A stretch of 64,000 nt of DNA from Paenibacillus dendrobii (GCF_009807035.1 NZ_WUBI01000001.1:1054001-1118000), one strand, 5' to 3'. Positions 25,798 through 35,113 are shown, numbered from the stretch's first letter. Notes: generated by a model not told the origin, from the sequence alone. Made by a program: numbers and translations.

Positions 25798-26901
25798 TTA
25801 GTCCAGAATGCCAAATGGCAGATTTTGCGGCATGGGTTGCGGGCGTTCGCAAGTGCTTGTCATCGTAACGTACCGGTCCTGCTCGGAAGATTCCAGGAAA
25901 GCATGCATAGCCTCCAGAACGTGATAACCAAGTTCCCCATTCGCCCGGTTGATCCGTGAACCGTTCAAGGCGTACACCATATCAAGCACCCCGATTCCCC
26001 GAGAATTTCCGGTGTAACCGTGAGATAACGGCATCTCCTTCCAGTCGGTAGAGTCATGACGCCTCAACAGAACGGGTCCGCCAAAGGAGTTAGGGTCCGG
26101 AACGCTCAGCGTGCCCTGGCTTCCATAGATTTCAATTCGCGGAAGCTGGCTGTCACCGAACACATCGAAGGACGTAATCATGGTTCCCACGGCACCGCCA
26201 TGAAATTCGAGCACCCCTGCCACGTGGGTAGGCGTCTCTACTGTAATGATCTGTCCATACTTCTTGCTGCTCGTGATTGTCCGCTCCGGATACGATATTT
26301 TCGTCATCCCGGCGATCCGCTTGATAGGTCCCAACATGGAAACCAAGGCTGTTAGATAATAGGGTCCCATATCGAACATCGGGCCCCCGCCCTTGGCATA
26401 ATAAAACTCCGGATCCGGATGCCAATGCTCATGTCCTCTCGCCATCATGAAAGCCGTGGCTCCCACAGGCGTGCCTATCCAACCGTCCTCGATCAGCTTG
26501 ATGCAGGTCTGAATTCCCCCGCCAAGGAATGTGTCCGGAGCACTGCCAACGAGAAGCCCCTTCTCCTTCGCTTTGGCAATGATTGCCTGACCTTCTTCTT
26601 TGCTCACGGCTAGCGGCTTTTCAACATAGACATGTTTCCCGGCCTCTAATATCTCAAGACATACTTGGCTGTGAGCCGCGGGAATGGTGAGATTCACAAC
26701 GAGCTCGATCTCCGGATCTGCGAGGAGTTCGCTAACGGAGCAGCCTTTGGGAACCCCGAACTCTTCAGCCCTGGCCTTTGCCCGCTCGAGATCCAGATCC
26801 GCACATGCGGACACCTGTACAGCACTGAATTTCTTCAAATTTTCAAAGTAAACCCCGCTGATATTTCCGCAGCCGATAATGCCAACATTCACTCTTTTCA
26901 T
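25798..26901 (-). CDS. Gfo/Idh/MocA-family oxidoreductase
   Basis: A 367-residue dinucleotide-dependent sugar oxidoreductase. [17 protein letters not shown] is the Rossmann loop, HVYEKP-type [14 protein letters not shown] carries the family lysine (about residue 95), and [21 protein letters not shown] is the catalytic segment of the C-terminal domain. It is the last gene of the LacI-Gfo-ThuA-Gfo operon (29 bp after ThuA), so it probably acts on the same sugar derivative as the first enzyme. Confidence 0.92.
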   Translation of the reverse strand: MKRVNVGIIGCGNISGVYFENLKKFSAVQVSACADLDLERAKARAEEFGVPKGCSVSELLADPEIELVVNLTIPAAHSQVCLEILEAGKHVYVEKPLAVSKEEGQAIIAKAKEKGLLVGSAPDTFLGGGIQTCIKLIEDGWIGTPVGATAFMMARGHEHWHPDPEFYYAKGGGPMFDMGPYYLTALVSMLGPIKRIAGMTKISYPERTITSSKKYGQIITVETPTHVAGVLEFHGGAVGTMITSFDVFGDSQLPRIEIYGSQGTLSVPDPNSFGGPVLLRRHDSTDWKEMPLSHGYTGNSRGIGVLDMVYALNGSRINRANGELGYHVLEAMHAFLESSEQDRYVTMTSTCERPQPMPQNLPFGILD

Positions 26902-26930
26902 CGAATGGCCTCTCCCATCTATGTGGTATG

Positions 26931-27650
26931 TTAAACTTGACTATCTTGCATGCCCGTATAAGCACCATCTGAGCTCTTTCCTTCAACCTGCGCTTTGCCT
27001 TCAGCTACCCACAGGAAACCTCTTCGCATCATTTCCTTCACGGGAGCAAGTTCGATCACGTCAGCCTGATGTCCAAGCGAGCAATAAAATACTCTGCCAA
27101 CGCCCCATCGCTTCGTCCATACCACAGGCATATCGACCGCTTTATTATGAATGTGGGGACCATCCGCAACTGGAAAACGGGTTGTAGCCAGCACTTCGAT
27201 TGCCGGATCGACATGGAGATAATATTGCTCCGTGGACACGTCGAAATCCTCTATGCCTTCCACGAGCGGGCTGGATGAATTGACGATGTTAATCCGATGA
27301 TTCGTGCCGTCATTGCCCGGATGCGCTACCCAATTACCGCCCGTCATGAACTGCCAATCCACATTGCTGCGAAAGGCATCACACATCCCGCCATGACAGC
27401 CGGCCAGCCCGACTCCGCTTTGCACGGCCGCCGACACGTTGTCTACTCTCTCCTGACTGATCTCTGACATGGTCCACACCGGAATAATCAGATCAAGCGA
27501 TTTAAGCTTCTCCGCATCATCAAATGCCGCGAGCGTATCAGAAACTTCCACATCATAGCCTTCGTTTTCCAGAATCCCGCGAAAGATAGCCGACACTTCT
27601 TCAGGCTGGTGCCCAAGCCATCCACCCCAGACGATGAGTGCTTTTTTCAT
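26931..27650 (-). CDS. ThuA-domain protein (trehalose-utilisation type)
   Basis: A 239-residue protein with the glutamine-amidotransferase-like ThuA fold: [15 protein letters not shown] at the N-terminus, [15 protein letters not shown] with the nucleophile-elbow-like segment, and a late [12 protein letters not shown]. ThuA acts in disaccharide keto-derivative metabolism with partner dehydrogenases of the Gfo/Idh family (ThuB). It is sandwiched between two such dehydrogenases, with gaps of 36 and 29 bp, which fits that pathway. The exact reaction is not established for the family. Confidence 0.9.
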   Translation of the reverse strand: MKKALIVWGGWLGHQPEEVSAIFRGILENEGYDVEVSDTLAAFDDAEKLKSLDLIIPVWTMSEISQERVDNVSAAVQSGVGLAGCHGGMCDAFRSNVDWQFMTGGNWVAHPGNDGTNHRINIVNSSSPLVEGIEDFDVSTEQYYLHVDPAIEVLATTRFPVADGPHIHNKAVDMPVVWTKRWGVGRVFYCSLGHQADVIELAPVKEMMRRGFLWVAEGKAQVEGKSSDGAYTGMQDSQV

Positions 27651-27686
27651 GTGACATACATCTCCTTCTATTTCGAATGTTGTTCC

Positions 27687-28847
27687 TTACAGCTCTTCCG
27701 TACGAACCCAGCGCCTTTCGGCTATAGAGACTTCAACGGCTTCTAATACCTGCTGGCATTTCACGCCATCCGCGAAATTCGGAACAGGTTGACGGTCTTC
27801 CTCAATCGCCTGCAGCAGCTCAACCGTTTCATGGATGAAGGTATGCTCGAAACCAATCGTATGGCCAGGCGGCCACCAGGCTTCAGCATAGGCATGCGCG
27901 GGATCAGTCGCAAGAATACGCCGGAATCCCTGTACATCCTCGGTATCATCCGTAAAATATACCTGCAGTTCGTTCATCCGTTCGAAATCGAATTTCACGC
28001 TGCCTTTGCTGCCATTGATCTCGAAGGAATTCGTGCAACGGTGGCCAGCAGCAAATCGCGTTGCTTCGAAGCTGCCTAACGCTCCATTCTCGAAGCGAAC
28101 CATGAACAAGGTGGCATCGTCGACAGTGACGGTGCCCCTTTCGTTATGAAGACCTCCTTTGGCGCTCAGCCCGCTCATGGAACCCGGAATCGGACGTTCT
28201 TTAACAAAAGTCTCGCTCATGCCAATCACTTCACGAATATCTCCTAGAAGAAAATGGGCCAAATCAATCGTATGAGCACCTAAATCACCATGGGAGCCGG
28301 AGCCGGCAATATCCTTTTGCAACCGCCAAACGAGTGGAAAATCCGGATCGATGATCCAGTCCTGCAGGAACCACCCACGAAAATGATAGATTTGTCCTAG
28401 ACGGCCTTCCTGGATCAGTTTGCGGGCGAGCTGTACTGCGGGGGCAAAACGATAGTTAAACCCGACCATATGTTTCACGCCTGCTGCTTCTGCAGCCGCG
28501 AGCATTTCACGTGAATCCTTCAAGGACAGAGCCAGGGGCTTCTCGCAGAACAAATGCTTTCCTGCTTGCGCGGCCGCGAGTACGATCTCTTTGTGCATAT
28601 CACTGGGCGCGTTAATGTCAATGAGATCAATATCATTTCGTTGCACCAGCTCATTCCAGTCCGTCACGTACTCGTTCCAACCGAACTGCTTCGCCGCCTG
28701 GGCAACGCCTTCTTCATCCCGTCCACAAACCGTCTGCATCACGGGATGAATCGTATCCGGAAAAAACATCGGAATGTCCCGGTATGCATGACTGTGAGCC
28801 TTACCCATAAATTTATAGCCTATCATTCCCACGCGAAGCTGCTTCAT
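27687..28847 (-). CDS. Gfo/Idh/MocA-family oxidoreductase
   Basis: A 386-residue enzyme from ATG 28847, chosen because AGGAGG lies 10 bases before it; a longer frame from 28889 would overlap lacI. The Rossmann region is LRVGMIGYKFMGKAHSHAY, the lysine motif is HLFCEKPLALSLKDS and the C-terminal motif is GDLGAHTIDLAHFLLG with Asp and His. It is the first structural gene after lacI and is separated from thuA by 36 bp. Probable role: oxidation of a glycoside at a ring hydroxyl. Confidence 0.93.
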   Translation of the reverse strand: MKQLRVGMIGYKFMGKAHSHAYRDIPMFFPDTIHPVMQTVCGRDEEGVAQAAKQFGWNEYVTDWNELVQRNDIDLIDINAPSDMHKEIVLAAAQAGKHLFCEKPLALSLKDSREMLAAAEAAGVKHMVGFNYRFAPAVQLARKLIQEGRLGQIYHFRGWFLQDWIIDPDFPLVWRLQKDIAGSGSHGDLGAHTIDLAHFLLGDIREVIGMSETFVKERPIPGSMSGLSAKGGLHNERGTVTVDDATLFMVRFENGALGSFEATRFAAGHRCTNSFEINGSKGSVKFDFERMNELQVYFTDDTEDVQGFRRILATDPAHAYAEAWWPPGHTIGFEHTFIHETVELLQAIEEDRQPVPNFADGVKCQQVLEAVEVSIAERRWVRTEEL

Positions 28848-28881
28848 TGATTTCCATCCTCCTTTTTCATATGGAACTTTT

Positions 28882-29970
28882 TCATTCAAGCGATGTCTGG
28901 TTGCTCATGCTCGATGAACGAATCACCAAATTTGTTTCCATTTGAATCTGGTATAGAGGATCTGCTGCTCCCGTCTCTTCAGCATCTGTTGTTGATCCCG
29001 AAGCCCGTAAGAGCACCCACTTGGCAGCCGCCTTGCCCATCTGATAAAAAGGTACGGAGACGCTTGTGAGCGGCGGATCCGTTATTCTTGCACCGTCTGA
29101 ATCGTCATAGCCGGCAATGGCTATATCCACCCCCGGAACAAGCCCGAGATCCCGAAATCCCTGCATCAACCCGATCGCCATACGGTCGTTTGCAGCAAAT
29201 ACGGCGTCAATGCAATCCCTGTTTTGAAAGAATCGCGAGGCAGCCTCGTAACCACTTGTTCTGCTGTAGTTTCCCGTGCCCAGCCACGCTGGAGGAATCG
29301 TCTCGGTGAAATCATTCTTACGTTTGAATATTCCAGCTTCTGTCATCGCCCGGATGTATCCCTTCAACCGATCCGTACTGTTGGAATACTGTGGAGGTCC
29401 ATTCAGAAAGGCGATTCTTCGATGCCCTTCCTCCAGTAAATGCTTAACAGCGTGATAAGCCCCCTGCTCATGATCTGCATCCACTTCCGGGAATTGCTCA
29501 TCGTCAAAATGCTGATTGACTAGACAAAAGGGATATCCTTCGTCTTTAAGCTCTTTTAGTGCTTTACGTTCCTCAGGCGTGTCCGTTGTCCCAAGCAAAA
29601 TGCATGCGTCTACCTTCTGTGATCGAAACAAATCGATGTAACCGTTATCAAGACCGGGTTTACGAAAAATCAAAAGCATGTCATACCCGAGCTCACGAAC
29701 CTGTTCACCAATGCCATTTAAGATCTCGGAAAAATAGTACGTCGAAAAGATGTGCACTTTTGGTACATACGGAAGGACAACTCCCAAATTCCCGCTCCTG
29801 CGGCGGGCGAAATTTTGGGCAATCGCGCTTGGGTAGTAGCCAAGCCGTTCTGCCGCTTCACGGACCCTTTGCTTCGTCTCTTCTTTGATCGGGCCAACAT
29901 TGTTGAGTACCCGGGAGACCGTCGCCTCGGATACTCCGGCCATTTGGGCAACCTCTTTTCTGCTAACGAT
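28882..29970 (-). CDS. LacI-family transcriptional repressor
   Basis: A sugar-responsive repressor. The first standard start, ATG 29943, begins at MAGVSEATVSRVLNN and lacks helix 1 of the helix-turn-helix. The same frame upstream reads VSRKEVAQ directly before it, the normal LacI beginning, back to an in-frame ATC at 29970 with AAAGGG 11 bases away; a stop lies two codons further. I therefore place the start at the ATC. The core has the periplasmic-binding fold (NLGVVLPYVPKV to the C-terminus; DAVFAANDRMAIGLMQG). It begins the Gfo-ThuA-Gfo operon and has an operator over its own promoter. Confidence 0.88.
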   Translation of the reverse strand: MVSRKEVAQMAGVSEATVSRVLNNVGPIKEETKQRVREAAERLGYYPSAIAQNFARRRSGNLGVVLPYVPKVHIFSTYYFSEILNGIGEQVRELGYDMLLIFRKPGLDNGYIDLFRSQKVDACILLGTTDTPEERKALKELKDEGYPFCLVNQHFDDEQFPEVDADHEQGAYHAVKHLLEEGHRRIAFLNGPPQYSNSTDRLKGYIRAMTEAGIFKRKNDFTETIPPAWLGTGNYSRTSGYEAASRFFQNRDCIDAVFAANDRMAIGLMQGFRDLGLVPGVDIAIAGYDDSDGARITDPPLTSVSVPFYQMGKAAAKWVLLRASGSTTDAEETGAADPLYQIQMETNLVIRSSSMSNQTSLE

Positions 29971-30032
29971 ATGGAATCACACCCTTTATTCTATCGATGA
30001 AAGTTTCATGAAATACTCTATGATGAATTTTA

Positions 30033-30048
30033 TGTACGCGCGTACATT
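30033..30048. promoter_or_regulatory. LacI-family operator
   Basis: ATGTACGC|GCGTACAT is a perfect 16-bp palindrome with a central CG, the hallmark of LacI-family sites. It touches the -10 box and covers the start site, so the repressor should control its own operon. Confidence 0.8.
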
Positions 30049-30075
30049 ATCACTTATATCTTAGCGTGTTGTCAA
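30047..30075 (-). promoter_or_regulatory. Promoter of the lacI operon
   Basis: TTGACA (30075-30070) and GATAAT (30052-30047) on the minus strand with about 17 bases between, upstream of the LacI-type gene. Confidence 0.75.
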
Positions 30076-30083
30076 TAGTCTAA

Positions 30084-30130
30084 ACGTCAGAAAAAGCACC
30101 GGGATTCGTCCGCGATGCTTTTTCTGACGT
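30084..30130 (-). terminator. Terminator of the AlkD-like gene
   Basis: A perfect 15-bp stem (ACGTCAGAAAAAGCA with its complement at 30116-30130) 39 bases after the stop codon. Confidence 0.75.
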
Positions 30131-30169
30131 GAATATTCTATTCCACACTTCAACAAATCTTTATTTATA

Positions 30170-31282
30170 TCAAAGAGAACACGCTTCAAGAATGAGTGTC
30201 GTTTCAGCAACTTCCTGCCCGTTCACAAGCAGGGCAATCCGATGCTCCCCCGGGTAATGGCGCCGGGTTGTGAGGTCGGCCCAGCCGTGCTTGCGTTTTC
30301 CTGACAGACTCGTACCGCCGGGAACGCTTTTGTCGGACAGCAGAAACAATTTGCGTGCGGCTTGCCCGTTCGCCTTGATAAAATAAATTCCATACTCAAT
30401 CCGAATTCGTGCAGGCTCCCCTTCCCTTATATGGAGTTGATAGTGAATCTCACTGCTTTCTCCTATGGAAAGAACCTCCGGTCCAATGGACAGACTTGCA
30501 GACACGACGAGTGGTTCGCTTTCATCCGAACTGGAATAACCGAAAATCCCCATGATTTCAGGATCAGCCTTGCGGATCAAGTTCCGGCAAGCATGTCTGA
30601 CGATCCAGTTCGTATCGGGATTGCTACCTATCCACCGTTTGGCAATGCCGATCACAATTGCAGGATGATCTTTGGTAATATCGTTCAAGTTGTTGGCAAC
30701 GCTCTTACGGACATAGAGCGATGGATCCTCCTTTAACTGCTCCAGTATCGGAAGCACGAGTCCAGGATCCCGCTTGAACATCGTCAGCGCTTGTCCCCAA
30801 GGTAATCTCGGCCTGCAGCCCTCGCTTGCCAGACGCCTGACATGCTCATTCGAATGCTTGGACCAATCCAGCATTTGCTGCATCATTCTGTCGGTATCGC
30901 GGATAATGAATGATCTGACCGCAAATTCGGCAGACGATCTCTGCGTGAAGCGTTCCAGGGCAGTCATCGAGAGGTTCCAATCTTCTTCAGCTTGACCGTA
31001 TACCTCAACAAAGTCAGGGAAAAACAGGTATGGAAACCCCACACATTTTTCATCGATCTGAAATAAAACCGCGAGTGCCTCCTCATAAGATGCCGGCAGA
31101 AACTCGCCCAACGTTTCACTGATCCGGCGGGTTCTCGCTTTGAGTGCGAGTTCTTCCCAAGAATCGTCCATAATTTTGTTGGTAAATCCCTCAATATCAA
31201 ATGGATTGTAAACAGACTTCACCTGTTCTCCAAATCCACGAAGAAATTTTTCATGATAAATCGATTTTAATGCTTCGGCCAC
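30170..31282 (-). CDS. DNA alkylation repair protein, AlkD-like HEAT repeats
   Basis: A 370-residue protein whose first 260 residues are HEAT-like helical repeats with the AlkD signature: HVRRLASEGCRPRLPW, LYVRKSVANNLNDITKDHP and TNWIVRHACRNLIRK. AlkD removes positively charged alkylated bases such as N7-methylguanine. The C-terminal 100 residues are a beta-rich extra domain (IHYQLHIREGEPARIRIEYG), which is found in some Firmicute members and is of unknown role. The start is GTG 31282 with GGGGG 6 bases upstream. It lies after a terminator, so it has its own promoter. Confidence 0.88.
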   Translation of the reverse strand: MAEALKSIYHEKFLRGFGEQVKSVYNPFDIEGFTNKIMDDSWEELALKARTRRISETLGEFLPASYEEALAVLFQIDEKCVGFPYLFFPDFVEVYGQAEEDWNLSMTALERFTQRSSAEFAVRSFIIRDTDRMMQQMLDWSKHSNEHVRRLASEGCRPRLPWGQALTMFKRDPGLVLPILEQLKEDPSLYVRKSVANNLNDITKDHPAIVIGIAKRWIGSNPDTNWIVRHACRNLIRKADPEIMGIFGYSSSDESEPLVVSASLSIGPEVLSIGESSEIHYQLHIREGEPARIRIEYGIYFIKANGQAARKLFLLSDKSVPGGTSLSGKRKHGWADLTTRRHYPGEHRIALLVNGQEVAETTLILEACSL

Positions 31283-31400
31283 GATGATCCCCCTTACCTT
31301 AGTGTTTCGTTGTACTTGTAAAGTGAATGTATCCTATCTTGGACCGCTTGTACAGCAGTGCGATGCTAATCATCTCAAGTTCATGCAACCATATGACAAA

Positions 31401-31433
31401 AGCGAGGGTTCAGCAGCCGCTGCTTCCCTCGCT
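31401..31433 (-). terminator. Terminator of the oxoacid decarboxylase operon
   Basis: AGCGAGGG/CCCTCGCT with an inner AGCAGC/GCTGCT pairing, followed by TTTTGTC on the minus strand. Confidence 0.8.
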
Positions 31434-31454
31434 TTGTTGTAATCATGGATTCAT

Positions 31455-33155
31455 CTAACTTCGCTGTTTCTCCTGCTTTTCCATGTAGTCACGCATTTTA
31501 TGCATATAGTCCGGTCCATCCATCGGATCGCTCACGATCATCTCAATGATGCATAACTCCCTGCTGCACTCTTGTTCAGCACGGCTTATGGCGTCATCCA
31601 GCTCCCTATTAGTTCTGACGGTCACAGTATAAGCATCCCCTCCGAATGCTTCTGCGAGCTTCGTGTAAGACCATTTTGGAATTTTATTATAGGTCTGATT
31701 TTCGGTTTTAACATTTAAGTACTTCTCGATCGTATAGCCATCGTTATTCAGTACGAAAATAATCGGTTTGCAGCCATAATACAGCATGGAGCTGATTTCC
31801 TGCGCTGTAAGCTGAAGTGAACCGTCACCTGTAAACAGCAGAACCCGGCGTGTGGGGGCTGCGATGCAGGCACCGTAAGCTGAAGGTGTGGCATACCCGA
31901 TGGACTGCCATCCCCCTTCTGCGATATAGGTCACGCCACGCGGCAGTTTGACCTGCGACATTCCGTAAAAGAAGGTGCCCGTCTCGACAACCACCACATC
32001 TCCTTCTTTCAACATACGCTGAAAGCGGGGATAATAGGAAGCTGCCGAGAGCGGATCATCCGGATTGCCTACCATGGGATCATAAGGTGCGGGAGAAGGA
32101 TTCGCAGCGCTATCCTCCTTGTATCCGACTTTTTGCAGAGCAAGCAGGATATCCGCTGCCATCACGCTAGGGTACTCCGCTGCGCCAACCTTCACACGAT
32201 CTGGCTGGATGTCAACTGTCCGAAGTGGATTCAATTGTGCCGTGAAATTGGCGGTATTCGTATCCGCCCATACCAGCCCTACCGTAATCACGCAATCCGC
32301 ATTTTCGACGGCAGTCCGTACTTCCGGACTTCCAAACGCCCCCCCGTACATGCCAAGGAACAACGGATGGCTTTCGTCGAATGCGCCTTTTCCGAAGAGC
32401 GTCGATGCCACCGGTACGTTCATGGATTCTGCCAACTTGCGCACGTATTCCTGCAGATGAAACCGCATTGTTTTGACATCCGCCAAGATCACCGTATTCT
32501 TCGACTGATTCAACATATGCTTGATATGCTCCACAGCAGCCTTCATGGTTGTAGGATTCGTCATTTCTTGGGGTATAGCCGTTACATGGTGAGCCATGAT
32601 TGGTTTGGTTACCAAATCATCAGCCACCACAAGATAAACCGGCTTCTTTTGCTGCTTGGCGATTTGGATAGCGTTGGGAATTTCTATGGCTGCATTCTCT
32701 GGAGTAAGTACTGCAGTATAGGCCGTGATGGGTTCATATACTTTGCGAAATACATCATAATCGCCATTCATTAATGTATGATGCATGAGTTTACGCTCTT
32801 TTTGATCCTTGTCCGGCGGAGAACCCACGATGTGAATAATAGGTACATGCTCGCTATTAGCGCCCGCAATCGCGTTACATGCACTCATTTCACCAACGCC
32901 GAAAGTCGTAATAAGTGCCGATATGCCATTGAGTCTCGCATACGCATCGGCAGCGTATCCCGAATTGAGCTCATTCCGTCCGTTAACGAACCGTATTCCG
33001 GCGCATCTCTCAAGCGTATCGAGCAACGTAAAGTTATAATCGCCGGGAACGCCGAAAATATCAGTGATTCCCTCTTCCTTTAAACGATCATAAAGGTACT
33101 CTCCCAGCGTTTTTGACAGTGCTGCTCCGGTTGGATTCGCTTTGTTTGTGTTCAT
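31455..33155 (-). CDS. Thiamine-diphosphate 2-oxoacid decarboxylase (pyruvate/indolepyruvate type)
   Basis: A 566-residue enzyme that decarboxylates a 2-oxoacid to an aldehyde. Catalytic residues of the pyruvate decarboxylase family are present: Asp in GVPGDYN, Glu in NELNSGYAAD, the His pair in LMHHTL and Glu in NNDGYTIEKYL. The ThDP site is GDGSLQLTAQEISSM to NNDGY. It could be pyruvate, indolepyruvate, phenylpyruvate or branched-chain decarboxylase; substrate cannot be read. ATG 33155 follows AGGAGG by 7 bases. It is last in a four-gene unit with a Crp/Fnr regulator and two YdcZ transporters, 57 bp after the second. Confidence 0.93.
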   Translation of the reverse strand: MNTNKANPTGAALSKTLGEYLYDRLKEEGITDIFGVPGDYNFTLLDTLERCAGIRFVNGRNELNSGYAADAYARLNGISALITTFGVGEMSACNAIAGANSEHVPIIHIVGSPPDKDQKERKLMHHTLMNGDYDVFRKVYEPITAYTAVLTPENAAIEIPNAIQIAKQQKKPVYLVVADDLVTKPIMAHHVTAIPQEMTNPTTMKAAVEHIKHMLNQSKNTVILADVKTMRFHLQEYVRKLAESMNVPVASTLFGKGAFDESHPLFLGMYGGAFGSPEVRTAVENADCVITVGLVWADTNTANFTAQLNPLRTVDIQPDRVKVGAAEYPSVMAADILLALQKVGYKEDSAANPSPAPYDPMVGNPDDPLSAASYYPRFQRMLKEGDVVVVETGTFFYGMSQVKLPRGVTYIAEGGWQSIGYATPSAYGACIAAPTRRVLLFTGDGSLQLTAQEISSMLYYGCKPIIFVLNNDGYTIEKYLNVKTENQTYNKIPKWSYTKLAEAFGGDAYTVTVRTNRELDDAISRAEQECSRELCIIEMIVSDPMDGPDYMHKMRDYMEKQEKQRS

Positions 33156-33177
33156 CCGATAACCTCCTGACCAGAAT

Positions 33178-33195
33178 AATGTTCTGTATAACATT
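33178..33195. promoter_or_regulatory. Inverted repeat before the decarboxylase gene
   Basis: AATGTT-CTGTAT-AACATT, 6+6+6, lies about 25 bases before the decarboxylase ATG. It could be an operator or RNA hairpin. Confidence 0.35.
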
Positions 33196-33212
33196 ACCCG
33201 ATCCTGGAAAGG

Positions 33213-33701
33213 TTATTCGATTGACGATGCGGCCAAACCATGCTCATTGGTCATTCTCTTCTTCTCGCGTCCACCCAGCTTGAACACGACAATCCCACCA
33301 ACGACCACCAGTACGCCAATCAACTGCTTCAACGTAAAATCAACCTTTTCCAGCCCGAGCCAACCCATCGAATCAAATAGTAATGCAAATCCGAGCTGTG
33401 CGCACATGCTGATCGAAACCGCAAATGTTGGCCCAAGACGGTTAATCCCTTGTACCATACAGGTTACGACACCTACACCGATCAATCCGCTGAACATGTT
33501 CCACGTCTTCATGTGGTGAAGATTGAACATTTCCGTTCCTTCAAAAATCAAACCCAGCGTAAACGAAGCAGCGAAACCCAAGCCAAGCACGATGGTGGTG
33601 GTCGTCCAGGAACCCACATGCACGTTGACTTTATTGTTAAATATATTCTGCAAACTAACGAGCGAGCCAGCCAGCAGAGCGAGTACTATTCCCAATATCA
33701 T
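33213..33701 (-). CDS. YdcZ-family (DUF606) half-size DMT transporter
   Basis: A 162-residue, roughly five-TM protein of the drug/metabolite superfamily short branch, with GIVLALLAGSLVSLQNIFNNKV at the start and GLIGVGVVTCMVQGINRLGPTFAVSI in the middle. A second family member lies two genes upstream, and such pairs often work together as two halves. The substrate is unknown. The Crp/Fnr gene ends 25 bp before it. Confidence 0.88.
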   Translation of the reverse strand: MILGIVLALLAGSLVSLQNIFNNKVNVHVGSWTTTTIVLGLGFAASFTLGLIFEGTEMFNLHHMKTWNMFSGLIGVGVVTCMVQGINRLGPTFAVSISMCAQLGFALLFDSMGWLGLEKVDFTLKQLIGVLVVVGGIVVFKLGGREKKRMTNEHGLAASSIE

Positions 33702-33726
33702 ATTCGAATCTCTCCTATTCCCATCA

Positions 33727-34425
33727 TTATTCGTATATGCTGTGTCCTGCGATATCCGTGAGACGGTCTCTATCTCTTACATGAATGTAGCCTTTGCCCC
33801 GCTCCAGAATACCCTCGTTGCATAGCTGCAAAATCACCCTGTTCAAGTGCCTGTAACTCGTTCCGATCAGGTTCGCTGCATCCCGAAGCTCTGAGGTGCT
33901 AAGCTGCCCTCTGAATAGCACGTCCGACGGATCAAAAGAAACCGACAGGATGTAACTGGCCAGCCTAACCTCCACCGGATACATGAGGTTAAAACTGAGT
34001 GCATTGGATTTCATATAGAACTTTCCTGTAATGATCTTCAGTAAAAATTTCAAGAGTGGCATATGATCTTTACCATACGCGTCCAGCCATTGATGATGTA
34101 TACCAATCATCGATACCGGAGTTACCGCCTCGACTGTATTGATAAAATCCGCTCCCTGAATATATTCGATATCCCCGATCATTTCGAGCGCATTTTTAAA
34201 GGAAATGATCAATGTTTTGCCTTCCGTCGATGTATTATAAACCTTGATTTTCCCTTTCACGAGAACATATAAATATTGGGCCGGCTGCCCCTGGGAACAG
34301 ATCAATTCCCCTTTTTCATAACTGAACAGGCACATATGTGAAATCAGCGGTTCGTTAAAGATGGCTTCGAGCTGATGATCCTTCATATATTCGGCCAATT
34401 GTTTTGGGTCTTTCAACTCTTTCAT
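33727..34425 (-). CDS. Crp/Fnr-family regulator (YeiL-like)
   Basis: A 232-residue regulator with an N-terminal cyclic-nucleotide-like beta-barrel (ELICSQGQPAQYLYVLVKGKIKVYN) and a C-terminal helix-turn-helix (STSELRDAANLIGTSYRHLNRVILQL). It lacks the N-terminal Cys cluster of oxygen-sensing Fnr. In the recognition helix the Glu that contacts DNA in Crp and Fnr is not at its usual place (SYRHLNR), so its site may differ. I chose ATG 34425 (GGGGGA 7 bases upstream) over 34443. It sits between two YdcZ transporters and upstream of the decarboxylase, its likely targets. Confidence 0.88.
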   Translation of the reverse strand: MKELKDPKQLAEYMKDHQLEAIFNEPLISHMCLFSYEKGELICSQGQPAQYLYVLVKGKIKVYNTSTEGKTLIISFKNALEMIGDIEYIQGADFINTVEAVTPVSMIGIHHQWLDAYGKDHMPLLKFLLKIITGKFYMKSNALSFNLMYPVEVRLASYILSVSFDPSDVLFRGQLSTSELRDAANLIGTSYRHLNRVILQLCNEGILERGKGYIHVRDRDRLTDIAGHSIYE

Positions 34426-34488
34426 TCTGGCATCCCCCAGCATTCAAATGTGCTGCATATCAACATACAACCCGGGTTCATTATACGT

Positions 34489-34914
34489 TTAAAATTTAAG
34501 GATCACCACACCCGCAATCATCATGACAAGGCCGATAAACTGCGGAAGCCTCATTCTTTTCTTTTGCAAGCCAAACCATCCATAATGATCCATCAGAAAA
34601 GTCAGCGCCAACTGGGCGATGATCACAAGAGCGACGGTCAGCGTTACGCCAACATGTTGAATCGCCGTAACGTTGCTGAAAATAATAACGGCCGCATATG
34701 CCCCGGCACTCAGGTATAACGGTTTGACCTGCTTAAAGCCCTGCCAATTCACGTCACGCATCGCGAGCAGTACGATTAATGCTGCAACAAACCCTGTAAA
34801 CTGCGTAAGAGCGGCAGCCTGCCAAGTGCCAATACCTTGGCTGATCCGGGAGTTGGCTACGCCTTGAAGCGTAATAAACGCCCCTCCTAAAAATGCAAAA
34901 ATAATTCCCTTCAT
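34489..34914 (-). CDS. YdcZ-family (DUF606) half-size DMT transporter
   Basis: A 141-residue membrane protein of the same short DMT branch as the gene at 33213-33701, with GIIFAFLGGAFITLQGVANSRIS at the N-terminus and LTVALVIIAQLALTFLMDH near the middle. It is first in the YdcZ-Crp/Fnr-YdcZ-decarboxylase unit. GAGGGG lies 9 bases before the ATG. Confidence 0.88.
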   Translation of the reverse strand: MKGIIFAFLGGAFITLQGVANSRISQGIGTWQAAALTQFTGFVAALIVLLAMRDVNWQGFKQVKPLYLSAGAYAAVIIFSNVTAIQHVGVTLTVALVIIAQLALTFLMDHYGWFGLQKKRMRLPQFIGLVMMIAGVVILKF

Positions 34915-34942
34915 CTACTTATCCCCTCAAGTAATGTGTTGT

Positions 34943-34956
34943 TTGATAATCATTAA
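34943..34956. promoter_or_regulatory. Candidate Crp/Fnr box
   Basis: TTGAT-AATC-ATTAA matches nine of ten fixed bases of the Fnr consensus TTGAT-N4-ATCAA. It lies about 30 bases before the first YdcZ ATG, where binding would more likely repress than activate. Confidence 0.5.
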
Positions 34957-35022
34957 ATAATAAATCCTCGTTTGAATGAAAGGACATATGTCCCGAAAAG
35001 AAAAATCGATTCCGAAAAGCAA

Positions 35023-35054
35023 AAACCAACCCGCTTCCATGAATGGGTTGGTTT
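35023..35054 (-). terminator. Terminator of the DUF1259 gene
   Basis: A 10-bp stem AAACCAACCC/GGGTTGGTTT followed by T-rich sequence on both strands. Confidence 0.8.
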
Positions 35055-35113
35055 CTTTTTCTCCAAAACGGAAAGGTCCATCAAATCCTTCAAATGATTG
35101 GTTCAACTCGCGG

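Noticed and set aside
33727..34425. Calling this regulator an oxygen-sensing Fnr
   Set aside because: No N-terminal cysteine cluster is visible and the recognition helix lacks the typical contact glutamate.
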